Shown here: piece by piece, positions 22,199 to 32,076 of the stretch
Numbering within the stretch: position 1 is the first letter of the stretch
Layout of the letters: every line of letters starts with the position of its first letter
Assembly: GCA_037355855.1 (NCBI GenBank)
Contig: CM074765.1
Location: forward strand, 744,001-808,000
Direction: 5' to 3'
Origin: Pseudo-nitzschia pungens
Lineage: Eukaryota > Bacillariophyta > Bacillariophyceae > Bacillariales > Bacillariaceae
DNA: 64,000 nucleotides
Program-made: the position numbers and the translations under genes
Notes under the pieces: model-generated
Told to the model about the DNA's origin: nothing
The model's input: the letters and a program-made list of their open reading frames with translations, nothing else
Databases searched by the model: none

Positions 22199-23936
22199 AT
22201 GGCGGTTCCGAAAGGTGGCGCTACAGCTTTTCCCCCCAGACGCAGATTTGCCCGTTCCAATTCCAAAAAGAGCCCTCTTAAAACAGATTCGACCGTCGCC
22301 CCGGACACGAATCGCAGAACCACGAAACTAAAGTACTCGTTCTGGACTCTGCTGCTGATCTCTCAATTGGGATACGGGGTGCTGGTGATCGTTGCGTCCA
22401 TAAATCTCCGCCTGACAAAGGAAGTTTTCCTTTCGCTGGATGCACCGCACACAGCCCGCCATCGAGGGGGCGAAGAACACCACCAAGTCGGCGGCCAAGA
22501 CCGCGGTCGAGACCACTCCGGACATTCTCGGGAAATCGAATCCATTGCTTGCGCAAGATGGAAACGGAGACGAGCGGCCCCCGGTGTGCACCCTGGACGA
22601 ATTGCTCACGGTTCGGTCCCAGCTCAATCCAGAACTCTGCCCGACGGCCCGAAGAGTTCCAGCGGCGCAGAATTGTAGCATCACCCTTGCTACGAAGTGC
22701 GTTGATTCGAGCAACTGGCTAGAGGAGTATTACCAAGAAATCTATGCTATTGATCAACAAACCAACAATACGCAACAGCAACAGCAACAGCGTGAGACAT
22801 CGAATGACGGGTTTCTGGCATTTTCCGTGGGTTGCAACAAGGGATTCGACGCACTCAACACGCTCCGCATGGGAACCTACGACAGCAGCCTCTCAAAAAG
22901 GCGCTGGAAACGGGCCATGGAACGCGACGGACACAAACTTCAGAACTCGGTCTGCCAGCAAGACCGAACCAAGGAATTCGAGGTTCCAACCACCAACCGT
23001 CCACGACAACGAGCTCGTGATTCGGGGAGAGATGCACTGCTTCGAGCCCATGCCCCAGACCGCCAGCAGGCTCGCCTACGCCGCCGAACAGCTCGGGTAC
23101 GACAAAAAGGGCTTCAGGGTGATCCACGCGGCGGTCTCCAAAAAGGACCGGCACGGCCCTGTTCGACTCCTACGAAAGCAAGGAAAAGAGCAACAACGGA
23201 CTCGAAAACAAGGGCCTCGGAAATTGCCTGCGAATGAATAAGCAACAACAGAAAAAGTACTGCTCGGAAGTTCGGGTTCTGACCCTCCGGGAATACGTCG
23301 ACGAGCACATGGACAAGAGCAACAACGCGAGGACGAAGCAATCCACGACGGAGACAACACCACAATCCACAGAACGGAAACGAACCATACACCATTTATC
23401 CATCGACGTCGAGGGATACGATGCCGGACGTTCTTCTCGGAGCCGGAAGCGATCTGTTGAACCGCGTCGAAGTACCTCGAATTCGAATACAACTGGATGG
23501 GATCCTGGACCCGCCAGCACCTCTACGATGTGGTCTCCTACCTCGACGGCAGTGGCAAGATCTACGAGGCAGCTGACGACGGCGAAAGCTCAAGCGACAG
23601 CGACAGCGACACACGATTGTCGTTTACCTGCTACTGGGCGGGCCAGAAGCGCCTCTGGCGGATCACCAGGCTGCTGGATGCGGTACTACGACATCCACAC
23701 CTGGGCCAACGTTGCCTGCGTCAACCTGGAGGCTGGTTCCGAAACTGGCCGCCAAGATGGAAGCCGTGTTCCGGACCACCCTTGCCGAAACCTACGATGG
23801 CGAGGGCTACCGGTACCGACACCCGAGATGGTTCAAAGTCGTTCACGGTCGAAACTACGAGTCCAAGGTGGCCAACGACCCCATGCTTGTGACGGAGCCC
23901 TACGAAGCCCTGGTGTCCACCGAGTACCTGTGATCC
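22199..23936 (+). CDS. FkbM-type methyltransferase, membrane-anchored, seven +1 frameshifts
   Basis: ATG 22199 begins a basic cytosolic tail, then one membrane helix (SFWTLLLISQLGYGVLVIVA). A luminal or soluble domain follows with FkbM features: a LAFSVGCNKGFDAL nucleotide-binding-like loop, EMHCFEPMPQTASRLAYAA, FRVIHAAVSKKD, EVRVLTLREYVDEH, LSIDVEGYD followed in the next frame by PDVLLGAG, YLEFEYNWMG and a closing VKVVHGR-like segment. FkbM enzymes O-methylate sugars or other small molecules using S-adenosylmethionine. The domain is spread over all three frames. Continuity needs single bases skipped near 22454, 22997, 23149, 23423, 23472, 23671 and 23733, every time in the same direction. 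The final frame ends at TGA after EALVSTEYL. Decayed gene, assembly insertions or recoding are all possible. Confidence 0.7.
23434..23934 (+). other. C-terminal FkbM segments encoded in three different frames
   Basis: Recorded separately because no single frame shows it. The domain passes through PDVLLGAGSDLLNRVE, YLEFEYNWMGSWTRQHLYDV, CYWAGQKRLWRITR, CWMRYYDIHTWANVACVNLE and VPKLAAKMEAVFRTTLAETY, with each change made by skipping one base. Confidence 0.65.
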
Positions 23937-23951
23937 GATCCGATCTTATGC

Positions 23952-24042
23952 GTTGTGATACGATGCGATGCGATGTGATGCGATGCGATGCGATGCGATG
24001 CGATGCGATATGATGTGATGTGATGTGATGTGATGTGACGTT
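23952..24042. repeat. (GATGC)n/(GATGT)n pentanucleotide array
   Basis: It starts about 20 bp after the FkbM gene stop, with about seventeen pentamers grading from GATGC to GATGT to TTACG. Confidence 0.9.
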
Positions 24043-24750
24043 ACGTTACGTGGCGCGGCGGAGGGCAGCACAAGAATGTAGGAGGCAACGAAAGAGAACG
24101 TTTCTTATCAAGCACGAACGCGAACTACGACACCAGCTATTATTCCAACGGCAAAACGATCGCAGTTAGCCCCGCGCGAAGGACGGACCGGAACTATTGT
24201 TGCTTTGCTTTACTTTCGATTCCTTGGTGACCACGTGGCAGCTGTAGCGGAGTCCCTTTGCTGCGTTTGTGGGACTTCCACCTCGGAAGCACATACTTCA
24301 TTGATTAGAGCTACTTAGAGATGTTCACTAATCATGCCGGAATGCGTGGTCGGTACACCGTGATCCAATGCGTTGTGGTATGCGTCCGCCAAGATCAAGT
24401 CCAACAATCATCACACAAGTTTGTAAAAAATGATATTGCACGATATCTACAGTCTCAAATATGCATCACCGCATTTAATTATTTATCTTTGTTGATACTG
24501 CGCGGCCGACAACAATTGAGACTCGTTCATCGTTCGAACTTGTGAGTGAGATTCCATTCAAAACGCCTTCAATGGATTCTTGCTCAAGTTAGAACATTAC
24601 GCGATTCTCAATTGTTGTCGAACGCGTAGGAAGGGCACATCTACATCCCACTTACACTGAGGAAACACTTCACACGTGCATACTGTCGTGTCGTTGAGCA
24701 TATTGTCGTGCATGTTGTTGTGAACGTTAGGGTACATTGATTGAATCGCA
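24043..24750. other. Intergenic region
   Basis: Other than the short inverted-repeat element at 24500-24627, no gene or recognisable feature is seen between the FkbM 3' array and the end of the membrane-protein gene. Confidence 0.45.
24500..24627. mobile_element. Short inverted-repeat element sharing the CGACAACAATTGAGA terminus
   Basis: GGCCGACAACAATTGAGACT at about 24504-24523 and the complement of CGACAACAATTGAGAATCGC at about 24601-24620 face each other across about 80 bp. The same core ends the larger inverted-repeat element at 27.2-27.7 kb. Probably a small non-autonomous transposon remnant. Confidence 0.45.
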
Positions 24751-26521
24751 TTACTTGATGATGCAAGTATCCATGTGATCGGCGAGCTTCTTGTTGATTT
24801 TTGCTGCCTTTCTGTAGACTTCCTCGTAGAATGGGTGTCCACTTCCCTTGAATCGCTTGTGGAAGTACAATAACGGGACGTCCGTTGTGAAACCAGCTCT
24901 CACGATACGGGTTAATTTCGCCATCTCCCCAAATCTTGGGTCATTGACATCGAGCCAGAGGGGATCGGACAGGTTCCATTCCAAGAAGGAATGATCAAGC
25001 GAGTGGAGAATCGTGCCTAATTAATAGTACAGCGATACAAAATCAGTAACAACCAAAACACGATATGAGTTCCACCCTCGAGAGTGTGATTGCATGTAAA
25101 TAGAATTCAAAAAATAGTACTTACCTCTCCATCGATACCAGGAAACAGGTCTTTGTGCTTGTCGAATGCGCTCATAAAGATGGCGCGGACCTTTATGACA
25201 AAATGAACGAATTGGGAGTCATTGACGAGTTCCTGGATGTGTGGATGCTGGCAAATGCCTTCACTGATCCCATGATTCATACATTTCATCAGCGACCCTT
25301 TCTCGGTCCAGCCGTCTCCCAATAAGCCTTGATCCTCCCAAGTCTTCAAGTGTCCTGGAAAGCCAGAATAGCCAAAATAGTTGTACATGATGGTGACAAC
25401 ACTGTTCTGGTAAAGGAACTGGTTTTTCGCTTTGAGGCTGGCATTGCCGTTGACACCCCAGTTAGCCATGGCGTGAAGCTTGACATGTTGGGCCGTAACC
25501 GTATTGTAACAGAGCAAAATAAGAGTTTGCATTGGCGTCAAGTTCTCATTGTCGAGCTTGGCATTTACAAATCTCTTTGTCTTCAGATCAATTTCGACGG
25601 CAAACGTGTCGGCCACCTTGAATTCCAGGTTTTGATTCTCCACATACGGGAAATTTGGAAAGTAGAATCCAGCAATGTCGCAACGCCCGCTGTGATTCTT
25701 TGCTCTTGTAAAGTAATGAATCACTTGACTTTGTTCCAAACAGAAGGTTGCGATCAAAGATTCGATGTCGAATTGAGGCACTTTGATGATACCCCACTTT
25801 GCCAACGTCTCGCGAATTCCCAAAACAAAGATTCCCACTTTCCACAAAATCGTTGTATTGATTCCAACGAACATGTAACCCCAGAGGAAGTCCGAGAATC
25901 TGATGTAGACATGGTCCATGTGGAGTTCGGCAGCGGCCTCGTTGGTGTCAATGTCTCCATGAAAAGATCTGCGTTTTGCTCGCTCGCGAACCACAGAATT
26001 GTCCATCCGCGCTTTCTTCGGCTTGAAACTGGAGGCCAATTTCAGGTGAATCGAATGGAATCAAATGGAATGGAGTTCAATGCAATCGAATGCAAGTGAA
26101 TCCATTCGAAACAAAGCAACGGTACATGAGTGAGTTCGTCGTGGGTGCAAAGTAGCCCCGGTGCTTGCCAAGCACTCCTGTTCCCTAGATTCCAGTCATT
26201 GTGTATATTGGTTTGGTCCGACCACCGTGTCCATCATTGTACTCACCCTCTAACCTCTGGACGTTGTTTGTTCGATGGAGAGCTGCCTGAATCACGATGA
26301 ACTCGAGTCCCCGAAAAATGTTCTTCCCAATACTGATGAACAGTCAAGACAAAATAGGCCAAGGCTACTAGAATAGGAGACAATGCGATAGCAAACTTGG
26401 CCACAGCGAATGTAGTGAAGTTGGAAGGACAATTTTTTTCGAAAAGGGGGTGGAGATAGTCTAATGCCATTGTTGTAGTTGTTGTTGTTGTTGTTGTTGT
26501 TGTAAAGAGAGAGTCCATCAT
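24751..26521 (-). CDS. Membrane protein of unknown function, three exons
   Basis: The likely start is ATG 26521 or the adjacent 26518. The open frame extends upstream without an ATG. Exon 1 (to 26247) encodes a Thr run and one membrane helix (FAVAKFAIALSPILVALAYFV) followed by HQYWEEHF. A 220-bp intron (26246-26027, GTGAGT/CCAG) joins in phase to exon 2, with basic KPKKAR, then FLWGYMFVGINTTILWK and a large soluble region containing HFTRAK-like, HVKLHAMANWG and PHIQELVNDSQFVHFVIKVR segments. Exon 3 (25016-24751) adds LHSLDHSFLEW and FYEEVYRKAAKINKKLADH. The second junction is uncertain. The strong GTAAGT donor at 25124 leaves the wrong phase, while a weaker GTATCG donor at 25138 fits. I do not recognise the family. 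Conserved His residues hint at a metal site, unproven. Confidence 0.6.
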
Positions 26522-28568
26522 AGTCTGAGATTTAGAGAGAACGAACTTTAACAATAATACCGGTATGACGAAAAAAGAATGGAGAATACTACTTACGCCT
26601 TTTACAATCTACAAAACGCACGAATAGCGAGTACTAAAACATCAGTAATGCTTAAAAGAACCAGCGCGCAGATAACACGTCAAATTGGCACTTCCGGTCA
26701 GAGTACACGTGGACTGTTTCGCCCAAACTTTATGCTCAAAGCAGATAAGATACCGGTACTAGTTTGTTCCCATTGAAACTTGGGAGCCAGAAGTTTTCGA
26801 AAGGTTCGGAAGTATGTAGAATAAACATATTCAAGGTGTATTTCTTCTACTTGCATATATGAACTTCTTGTGTTGAGAAGAGAACTACTAATCATCAAAT
26901 TATCAATTTTGTAATTCAGCGTTTTCTTCTGAATACGGTAAGCTTATTCAGTAACGGTCAGGATGTATCGTACCAATATCAAAATATGGTGGTCGTGCGT
27001 TACAACAGAATTCCTATCTAAAAAAATTATCATACCGTACTTCGTAAATCCAACGGATATGAATATCGTAATTAATGCGGACGAGACACATTCCTTCTTA
27101 CTCATATGTGAACAAAAACTGTTTGTGAAGTGAGTACGGTGTACACGTACCGTAATGGAGTTTCGTCGTCCAAACTTCTTTGTTTTTATTATTATTTTCA
27201 TTTTACTACGAGTCCGACAACAATTGAGAATTTTCGAGTGCACGCTGAAAATAACACCAAACAGAACGCCAGTGGACCACCAACAGTGCCAAAAATTCCT
27301 TAGTAAAAACATTACTGTAACCCTTAGTATAAATTATCTATCATGCACATAATCGAAGCAAATAGTAACTCCGCAAAAGCTGTATATGTATGGTAGGTAA
27401 CTCCGGGCGAAGAAACATTGTACAGAAGAACATCAAAGAACTTTGTGCACTAAGCAAGTAGCTACAGTAATAATGAATTGAAGTCGTGAAGAAGCGGTAT
27501 GTAGGGGAATGAGAAGGAGACTATTCTGAGTGCTCAATTTTTGGTTTAAAAAAGAAATGTTGATCTTACCAGGGGTCATATAATACTTATACTCGGTACC
27601 AACGTGGGTCATACCCAGTATGGATGTGACCCATCATGGTTGTGTTAGTCCACTGGGTTCCATTGGTGGTATTTCAGCGTGCGCTCGAAAATTCTCAGCA
27701 ATTGTTGTCGGACTCGGGGTAGTATTACAACATTTTAATTAATACTGTAAAATGAAAGTGGTGTTCAATAGTGCCGGCTGTCCGACTAGTAGTAACCTTA
27801 TCACTCATATTCACGAAAGTACCCAAAATACAAAATACAAAATACGCCTTCCGGAACGTACGGTATGTACGAAGTAACCTTACTGTAATTTATAGTTTCT
27901 TAGTACGTAGTATGTTACTGGTCAATAGAGAGAGAATTGGCACTATTTATTTCTATCAATCAAGACATCAAGACAGATCCATTTTTATCTTCTATTTCCA
28001 ATACACGGTTTCTTATCATAATTTTTCATTTCCAAGATTATCAAAATACACTTAATTTTTTCTACTCGGACGTTCTTTTGGTTTCCAAAGGTAACTAACG
28101 ACGAAGAAGTCATCATCATCATCTACCATGTCTCTGTCGAAATAACGTTGAAATGATACCACAATCAATGCTTTTTTTCTGCTCATTTCGCTTCATTTGC
28201 GATACGTGTGCACTACGAGTACGAGTTCGTATGCATCTGACAAAAATTGAGGTTCTTTTCACAGTCTAATTGTAAAAGATTCCATTCACGGCGAATTAAA
28301 ATGGAATCATTTCAAATCAGTTTAGAACGGTAAACAAGCCTCATTTGTTGTTGGACGCGTACTAAACAATCCCACATTTTCATTGTAAGGCGAATATTGC
28401 AATGAAGAGTGGGCTTATTCACTACCGGTACGTTCGTAAATTATCGCATTTACTTGTACGGTGTCAGGGATTCATAACCTTACTTGTACTCCCAGAAAAA
28501 AAAAAGAGAAAAAGAATCTCAATGTTTTTTTTTCCATCCGCTCGAAGCGAATAAAATCCTTCTTCCCA
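26522..28568. other. Intergenic region with an inverted-repeat element
   Basis: Contains the element at 27209-27716, GTAACCTTAC words at 27790, 27880 and 28476, and AT-rich spacer. The open frames at 26579, 26944 and 27771 have no domains. Confidence 0.5.
27209..27716. mobile_element. Non-autonomous inverted-repeat element, about 510 bp, arms about 45 bp
   Basis: The left arm at 27209-27253 (starting CGAGTCCGACAACAATTG, then GAGAATTTTCGAG and CACGCTGAAA) matches the complement of the right arm at 27669-27716 almost base for base, with one 2-base difference after AATTG. The interior has no transposase-like frame. The arm core also occurs at 24.5-24.6 kb and in weaker form near 28345 and 46230. 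Confidence 0.65.
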
Positions 28569-30302
28569 ATGAAACTGAACAGCCAGAAAAACGATGCCGT
28601 TCCGAACCGGCCCTCACACGACAGCTGCACGGAAGGCATCACCCGTGCTTCTGAAATGGGTGAGCCCCCAGAAAGAGAACGCGGCACCGCAAAAAAAGTC
28701 GTGGATAGTATCCTATTGGGAATCGTCGTGACCTTGGCATCGGTGTGCTTGGCGCTTCTCAGCCCGTTTTTCGCCGTCTGTGCGGTCCTCCAGCGCGTTC
28801 ACGTGGGGCGTCTGCGCTTCCGCAAACCACCTTCGAAACAACGAATTGCCGTGATCGGTGGGGGATGGAGCGCTCTCCAGTGCGCCGCGGAGCTGCGCGA
28901 ACTCGGTGTCCACCAAATCAAGTGTTTTGAGCGAAACGATGGCTTGGGAGGAACGTGGCACCCAGCGTTGCGGTACTATAAGCTGCAGATTCACGGCTGC
29001 TTGTGGGCCATGACCTTCAAGAATTTACCCTTCAGCACCGACAGAGACATCAACGATGGCAAGGCTTCGGGCGAAGTAGTAGAGGATTTTTTGAACAAGG
29101 TTGGCGAGTACAAAAACCTCACAGACTATTACGCATTCAACGCCGAGGTGGTCGAGGTGGAGCAACGGGAGGACTCGCAGGCAAAATCCCGGGAAGCGAT
29201 GCTCATCGTGAAGAACACTCAAACCGGTGAATTGCGCTCGGAGGGACCCTTTGACCTCGTCGTCTTTGCTTCCATGGCGTCCAAGCCGCGCATCCCTCAA
29301 CTGCCTGGCCGTGAAAAATTTAAGGGGAAGATTTACCACAGCTCCGAATTCAAGGAAGAACAGTTCAACGAGATCGTTACGAATCGCCAGAGAGCCGTTG
29401 TGGTGGGAGGAAACAAATCGGCTTGCGATTTGGCCCTATGCCTTCAGAGAGGCGGTTACGACAATTTCCATTGGATCTACAGAAACCCCTACCTCTTTTG
29501 GAAGTACGAACGTGCGTGTCACAATCGCTCGTTGTTACACACATTGCGGGCCCTGACAAATTTCATTGGGTTGTTCCTGACGCTTGTGTCGGAGCCTCTT
29601 TCCTGGTGGATGTTTTTTGCCACCGGCACGGCCGTTACGGCAGCGCCACATGACGATACCCCTCCCCCAAGTGACTGGTCCAAGTTTCATTTTGGTGTTC
29701 TGTGCCCGAAACAGCGAAGGGATCTTCTCGCGATTCCCAAGGAACATATAACGAGAGAGAACCCGCATGCCTTTACCGAAACGGGCATCGTGCTGTCCGA
29801 CGGCACGGTAGTCGAGGCAGACGTGGTCTTGTTCGGCACGGGCTACGACTCCGGCATCAGCAATCTACGGCTCACCAAGGGAGGCAGCGAGCATGATAAG
29901 CAGTCCCCCTCAACGACAATTGGGCCAGAAACAACCATGCTGGATCACTTCATTGTTTCGGACTTTCCCGTTTTGGCAAATGCCGCCACCCTGATGACGA
30001 CCTGGGGCACCTTGCGTGGTGTGAATGTAGCGCAAATGGCTGTGTACCATTTATGCGTGCGGCCCTTCCTATCCGAAACGGAAGCACGGTGCTCTGCGGA
30101 GCGGCAACTGTGGCAATCGAGCGGCGAGACGGGGTTGCTCTTTGATGGAAAAACAAGTTCCGTCAAGGCCATGCTGTTGATACACCTGGATCTTATCAAG
30201 AGGGGCCACGTGAACCTTCTGGACTCGATCTGGCACTTTTTCGAGTTTTTCGTTCTCAACCATCAAACCCCCCTCAAGATGACCCTGCCACCTCTCACAT
30301 AG
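28569..30302 (+). CDS. Flavin-containing monooxygenase-like, membrane-anchored
   Basis: ATG 28569 is the first Met of the open frame and gives 577 residues. Residues about 44-74 form a membrane segment (SILLGIVVTLASVCLALLSPFF). The FAD-binding motif IAVIGGGWSALQCA begins near residue 94. It is followed by CFERNDGLGGTWHP (FMO/BVMO signature), FKGKIYHSSEF (FMO HS-F/Y motif), the NADPH-binding VVVGGNKSACDLA, and near the C-terminus VLFGTGYDSG, which occupies the ATG-motif position. A second hydrophobic region (FIGLFLTLVSEPLSWWMFFA) could contact membrane. The enzyme should use NADPH and O2 to oxygenate a lipophilic nucleophile or ketone. The substrate is unknown. Intronless, no frameshift. Confidence 0.82.
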   Translation: MKLNSQKNDAVPNRPSHDSCTEGITRASEMGEPPERERGTAKKVVDSILLGIVVTLASVCLALLSPFFAVCAVLQRVHVGRLRFRKPPSKQRIAVIGGGWSALQCAAELRELGVHQIKCFERNDGLGGTWHPALRYYKLQIHGCLWAMTFKNLPFSTDRDINDGKASGEVVEDFLNKVGEYKNLTDYYAFNAEVVEVEQREDSQAKSREAMLIVKNTQTGELRSEGPFDLVVFASMASKPRIPQLPGREKFKGKIYHSSEFKEEQFNEIVTNRQRAVVVGGNKSACDLALCLQRGGYDNFHWIYRNPYLFWKYERACHNRSLLHTLRALTNFIGLFLTLVSEPLSWWMFFATGTAVTAAPHDDTPPPSDWSKFHFGVLCPKQRRDLLAIPKEHITRENPHAFTETGIVLSDGTVVEADVVLFGTGYDSGISNLRLTKGGSEHDKQSPSTTIGPETTMLDHFIVSDFPVLANAATLMTTWGTLRGVNVAQMAVYHLCVRPFLSETEARCSAERQLWQSSGETGLLFDGKTSSVKAMLLIHLDLIKRGHVNLLDSIWHFFEFFVLNHQTPLKMTLPPLT

Positions 30303-30704
30303 AGTTGATCCGCTGGAACGGATTTTTTGGTTACGTTAGATTCGTGGAGGGATTCGGAAGTATCCTTAAACCAGTATATCTCTTTGTTTCTGAACAAAGA
30401 TGTGCGGTGAAGATTTTTGGGCAGAAGAATGATATCCCTTAGAAAAAATATATGATGCTTCAGTTTTAAAACTGAAGAGACCTCAGAATTCGAACTAACT
30501 GTCCTCAACCTCTGCCGCTTTTCTATTCAAAGAACGGTGTCTACCCCCGTGTCCTATTTGAACGTTTTCATTCACATTTTCTTCATTAATTACGTGTAAA
30601 TAAAATCAAGAGGCTTATCAATAATATAACTCCATTTCCTTCTCTATCGCCTCCAACACAATTCAAAGGGTAAAACAAAACAAAGATGCAGTTATTGGAA
30701 ATAT

Positions 30705-31029
30705 CGGTTCGGTTCGACCACCCTGTCCATTGCACTCACCCTCCAACTTCTGGACGTTGCTTGTTCGACGGCAAGCTGGGGGAATCACGATGGACACGAG
30801 TCCCAAAAAACGATTCTTCCCATTACTGATGGACAATCAACAGGACAAAATAGCACAAGAAATTTACAGAAACTCCCAAACGAAAGAATGAGAGAAGAAC
30901 GAATATACTATCCTGGAAGAACGAGCCGGCAACTAAGCTGGGATTTGCGGTATTTTTGCTGGCACGGACGGTTGGTAAATCTCTTTCCAACGCAGTTGCA
31001 GGCATGATTGGACCTGTGATGGTGACCAA
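30705..31029 (-). pseudogene. Broken copy of exon 1 and intron 1 of the 24.7-26.5 kb membrane-protein gene
   Basis: From about 30850 down to 30705 the DNA aligns with 26360-26216. It includes LCYFVLLIVHQ-stop-WEESFFGTRVHRDS against LAYFVLTVHQYWEEHFSGTRVHRDS of the intact gene, the same GTGAGT donor (30739), and at least 40 bp of intron. The Tyr codon TAT has become TAA at 30823-30825. No exon 2 or 3 is found before the FMO gene ends at 30302. Because intron sequence is copied, this is a DNA-level duplication, not a processed copy. Confidence 0.7.
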
Positions 31030-31075
31030 GATATCAAAGCAGACTTTTCCAGAAATGTCTGGGAGTGTATCAAAA

Positions 31076-31525
31076 TCACACGATCAACATGTTATTTCCG
31101 CAACAATAGACACCATCAACTATTAGGATTGGTCTCATATGGATTTTTACCCTTCGTGATAGTAGTACAAATTCCGCCAATCCATTTACAATTCCATTTT
31201 CATTCACACCAAACTCAAGTGCAGTTTGAAAAACCATTGTCCTCTCTGGAACAGGAGTAGCTACTCGGTGCATCTGAAGTAGCTCCTCCTGAATAATAGA
31301 AAAAGCAGCTGAAGGATGTACACTTGGCAAAGATCTAGGAGCAAAACCTGGAGTGAGACTTGCTTGACTAGTGAAGAAGAAGGAGGATACGCTTCTTGGA
31401 CTGGAGCTCGGGCTCACATTGGGTTTGTCACTTGGAACTGCACTTCTTGGACTCAAATTTGGCTTGTCACGTGGACTGATACTGGGGAATAAACTTGAAC
31501 TTGAACTGGAGCTTGGACTCAACAA
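31076..31525 (-). CDS. Hypothetical Ser/Pro-rich protein fragment
   Basis: A 149-codon frame whose first 60 residues are imperfect repeats of SPRxKPN(L/V)SP, followed by a helical segment (IIQEELLQMHRVA) and a hydrophobic C-terminus. It sits directly upstream of the pseudogene copy and could be part of the same duplicated locus, although no counterpart is seen upstream of the intact gene. No family is recognised. It may not be a gene. Confidence 0.3.
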   Translation of the reverse strand: MLSPSSSSSSSLFPSISPRDKPNLSPRSAVPSDKPNVSPSSSPRSVSSFFFTSQASLTPGFAPRSLPSVHPSAAFSIIQEELLQMHRVATPVPERTMVFQTALEFGVNENGIVNGLAEFVLLSRRVKIHMRPILIVDGVYCCGNNMLIV

Positions 31526-32076
31526 ACTAGGCTGCTAACCCCTCTGTTTAAAGCACCGGTTTTAGATGAACTCCGTACTAGGAGGTAATGTTACCAGTAC
31601 GACTTACGTGTACATGGTAACGCACGAACGAAAAAGTATTGTGTCCCGACTTGTCATCGTACGTATTAAACGTACTATTGGGATCTCTATTCCACGTGGA
31701 ATTACAAGAGAGAACTTCTCGAGCTAAAAACCCTCAACGTCATAACCGTACGTTATTCTTACGTCCGTATCCGAAGCACGCAAAGTTAGTGATGTCACAT
31801 CATGCCCAGCGAGCGCTTGCGTCTACAGAAGCTTTTGATGAGTGCGAGTACAATTACAAGTAACCTTAGGTCCTACTACAAGAAGTAACGGCACGGCAGA
31901 TCAAAGGAAAGAAGACAACAACATCAACGACAGGAGTGCCCGGCCTTCTTCTTCGATCTTCTTACAGTAAGTCACAATCTAGCTCCCACCTACCGATACG
32001 CGACAAGTAGTAGTACCGGTAGACTTGACCTCACTTTAACACAAACAAGAAGCACATAAAAGCAGGGGAAATCAAT

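Larger units (their letters stand above)
30303..32076. other. Intergenic region with pseudogene
   Basis: Outside the pseudogene and the Ser/Pro-rich frame, it holds AT-rich spacer and TAC/GTA palindromic words at 31600-31870. The last 100 bp precede the IGPS-like gene. Confidence 0.45.
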
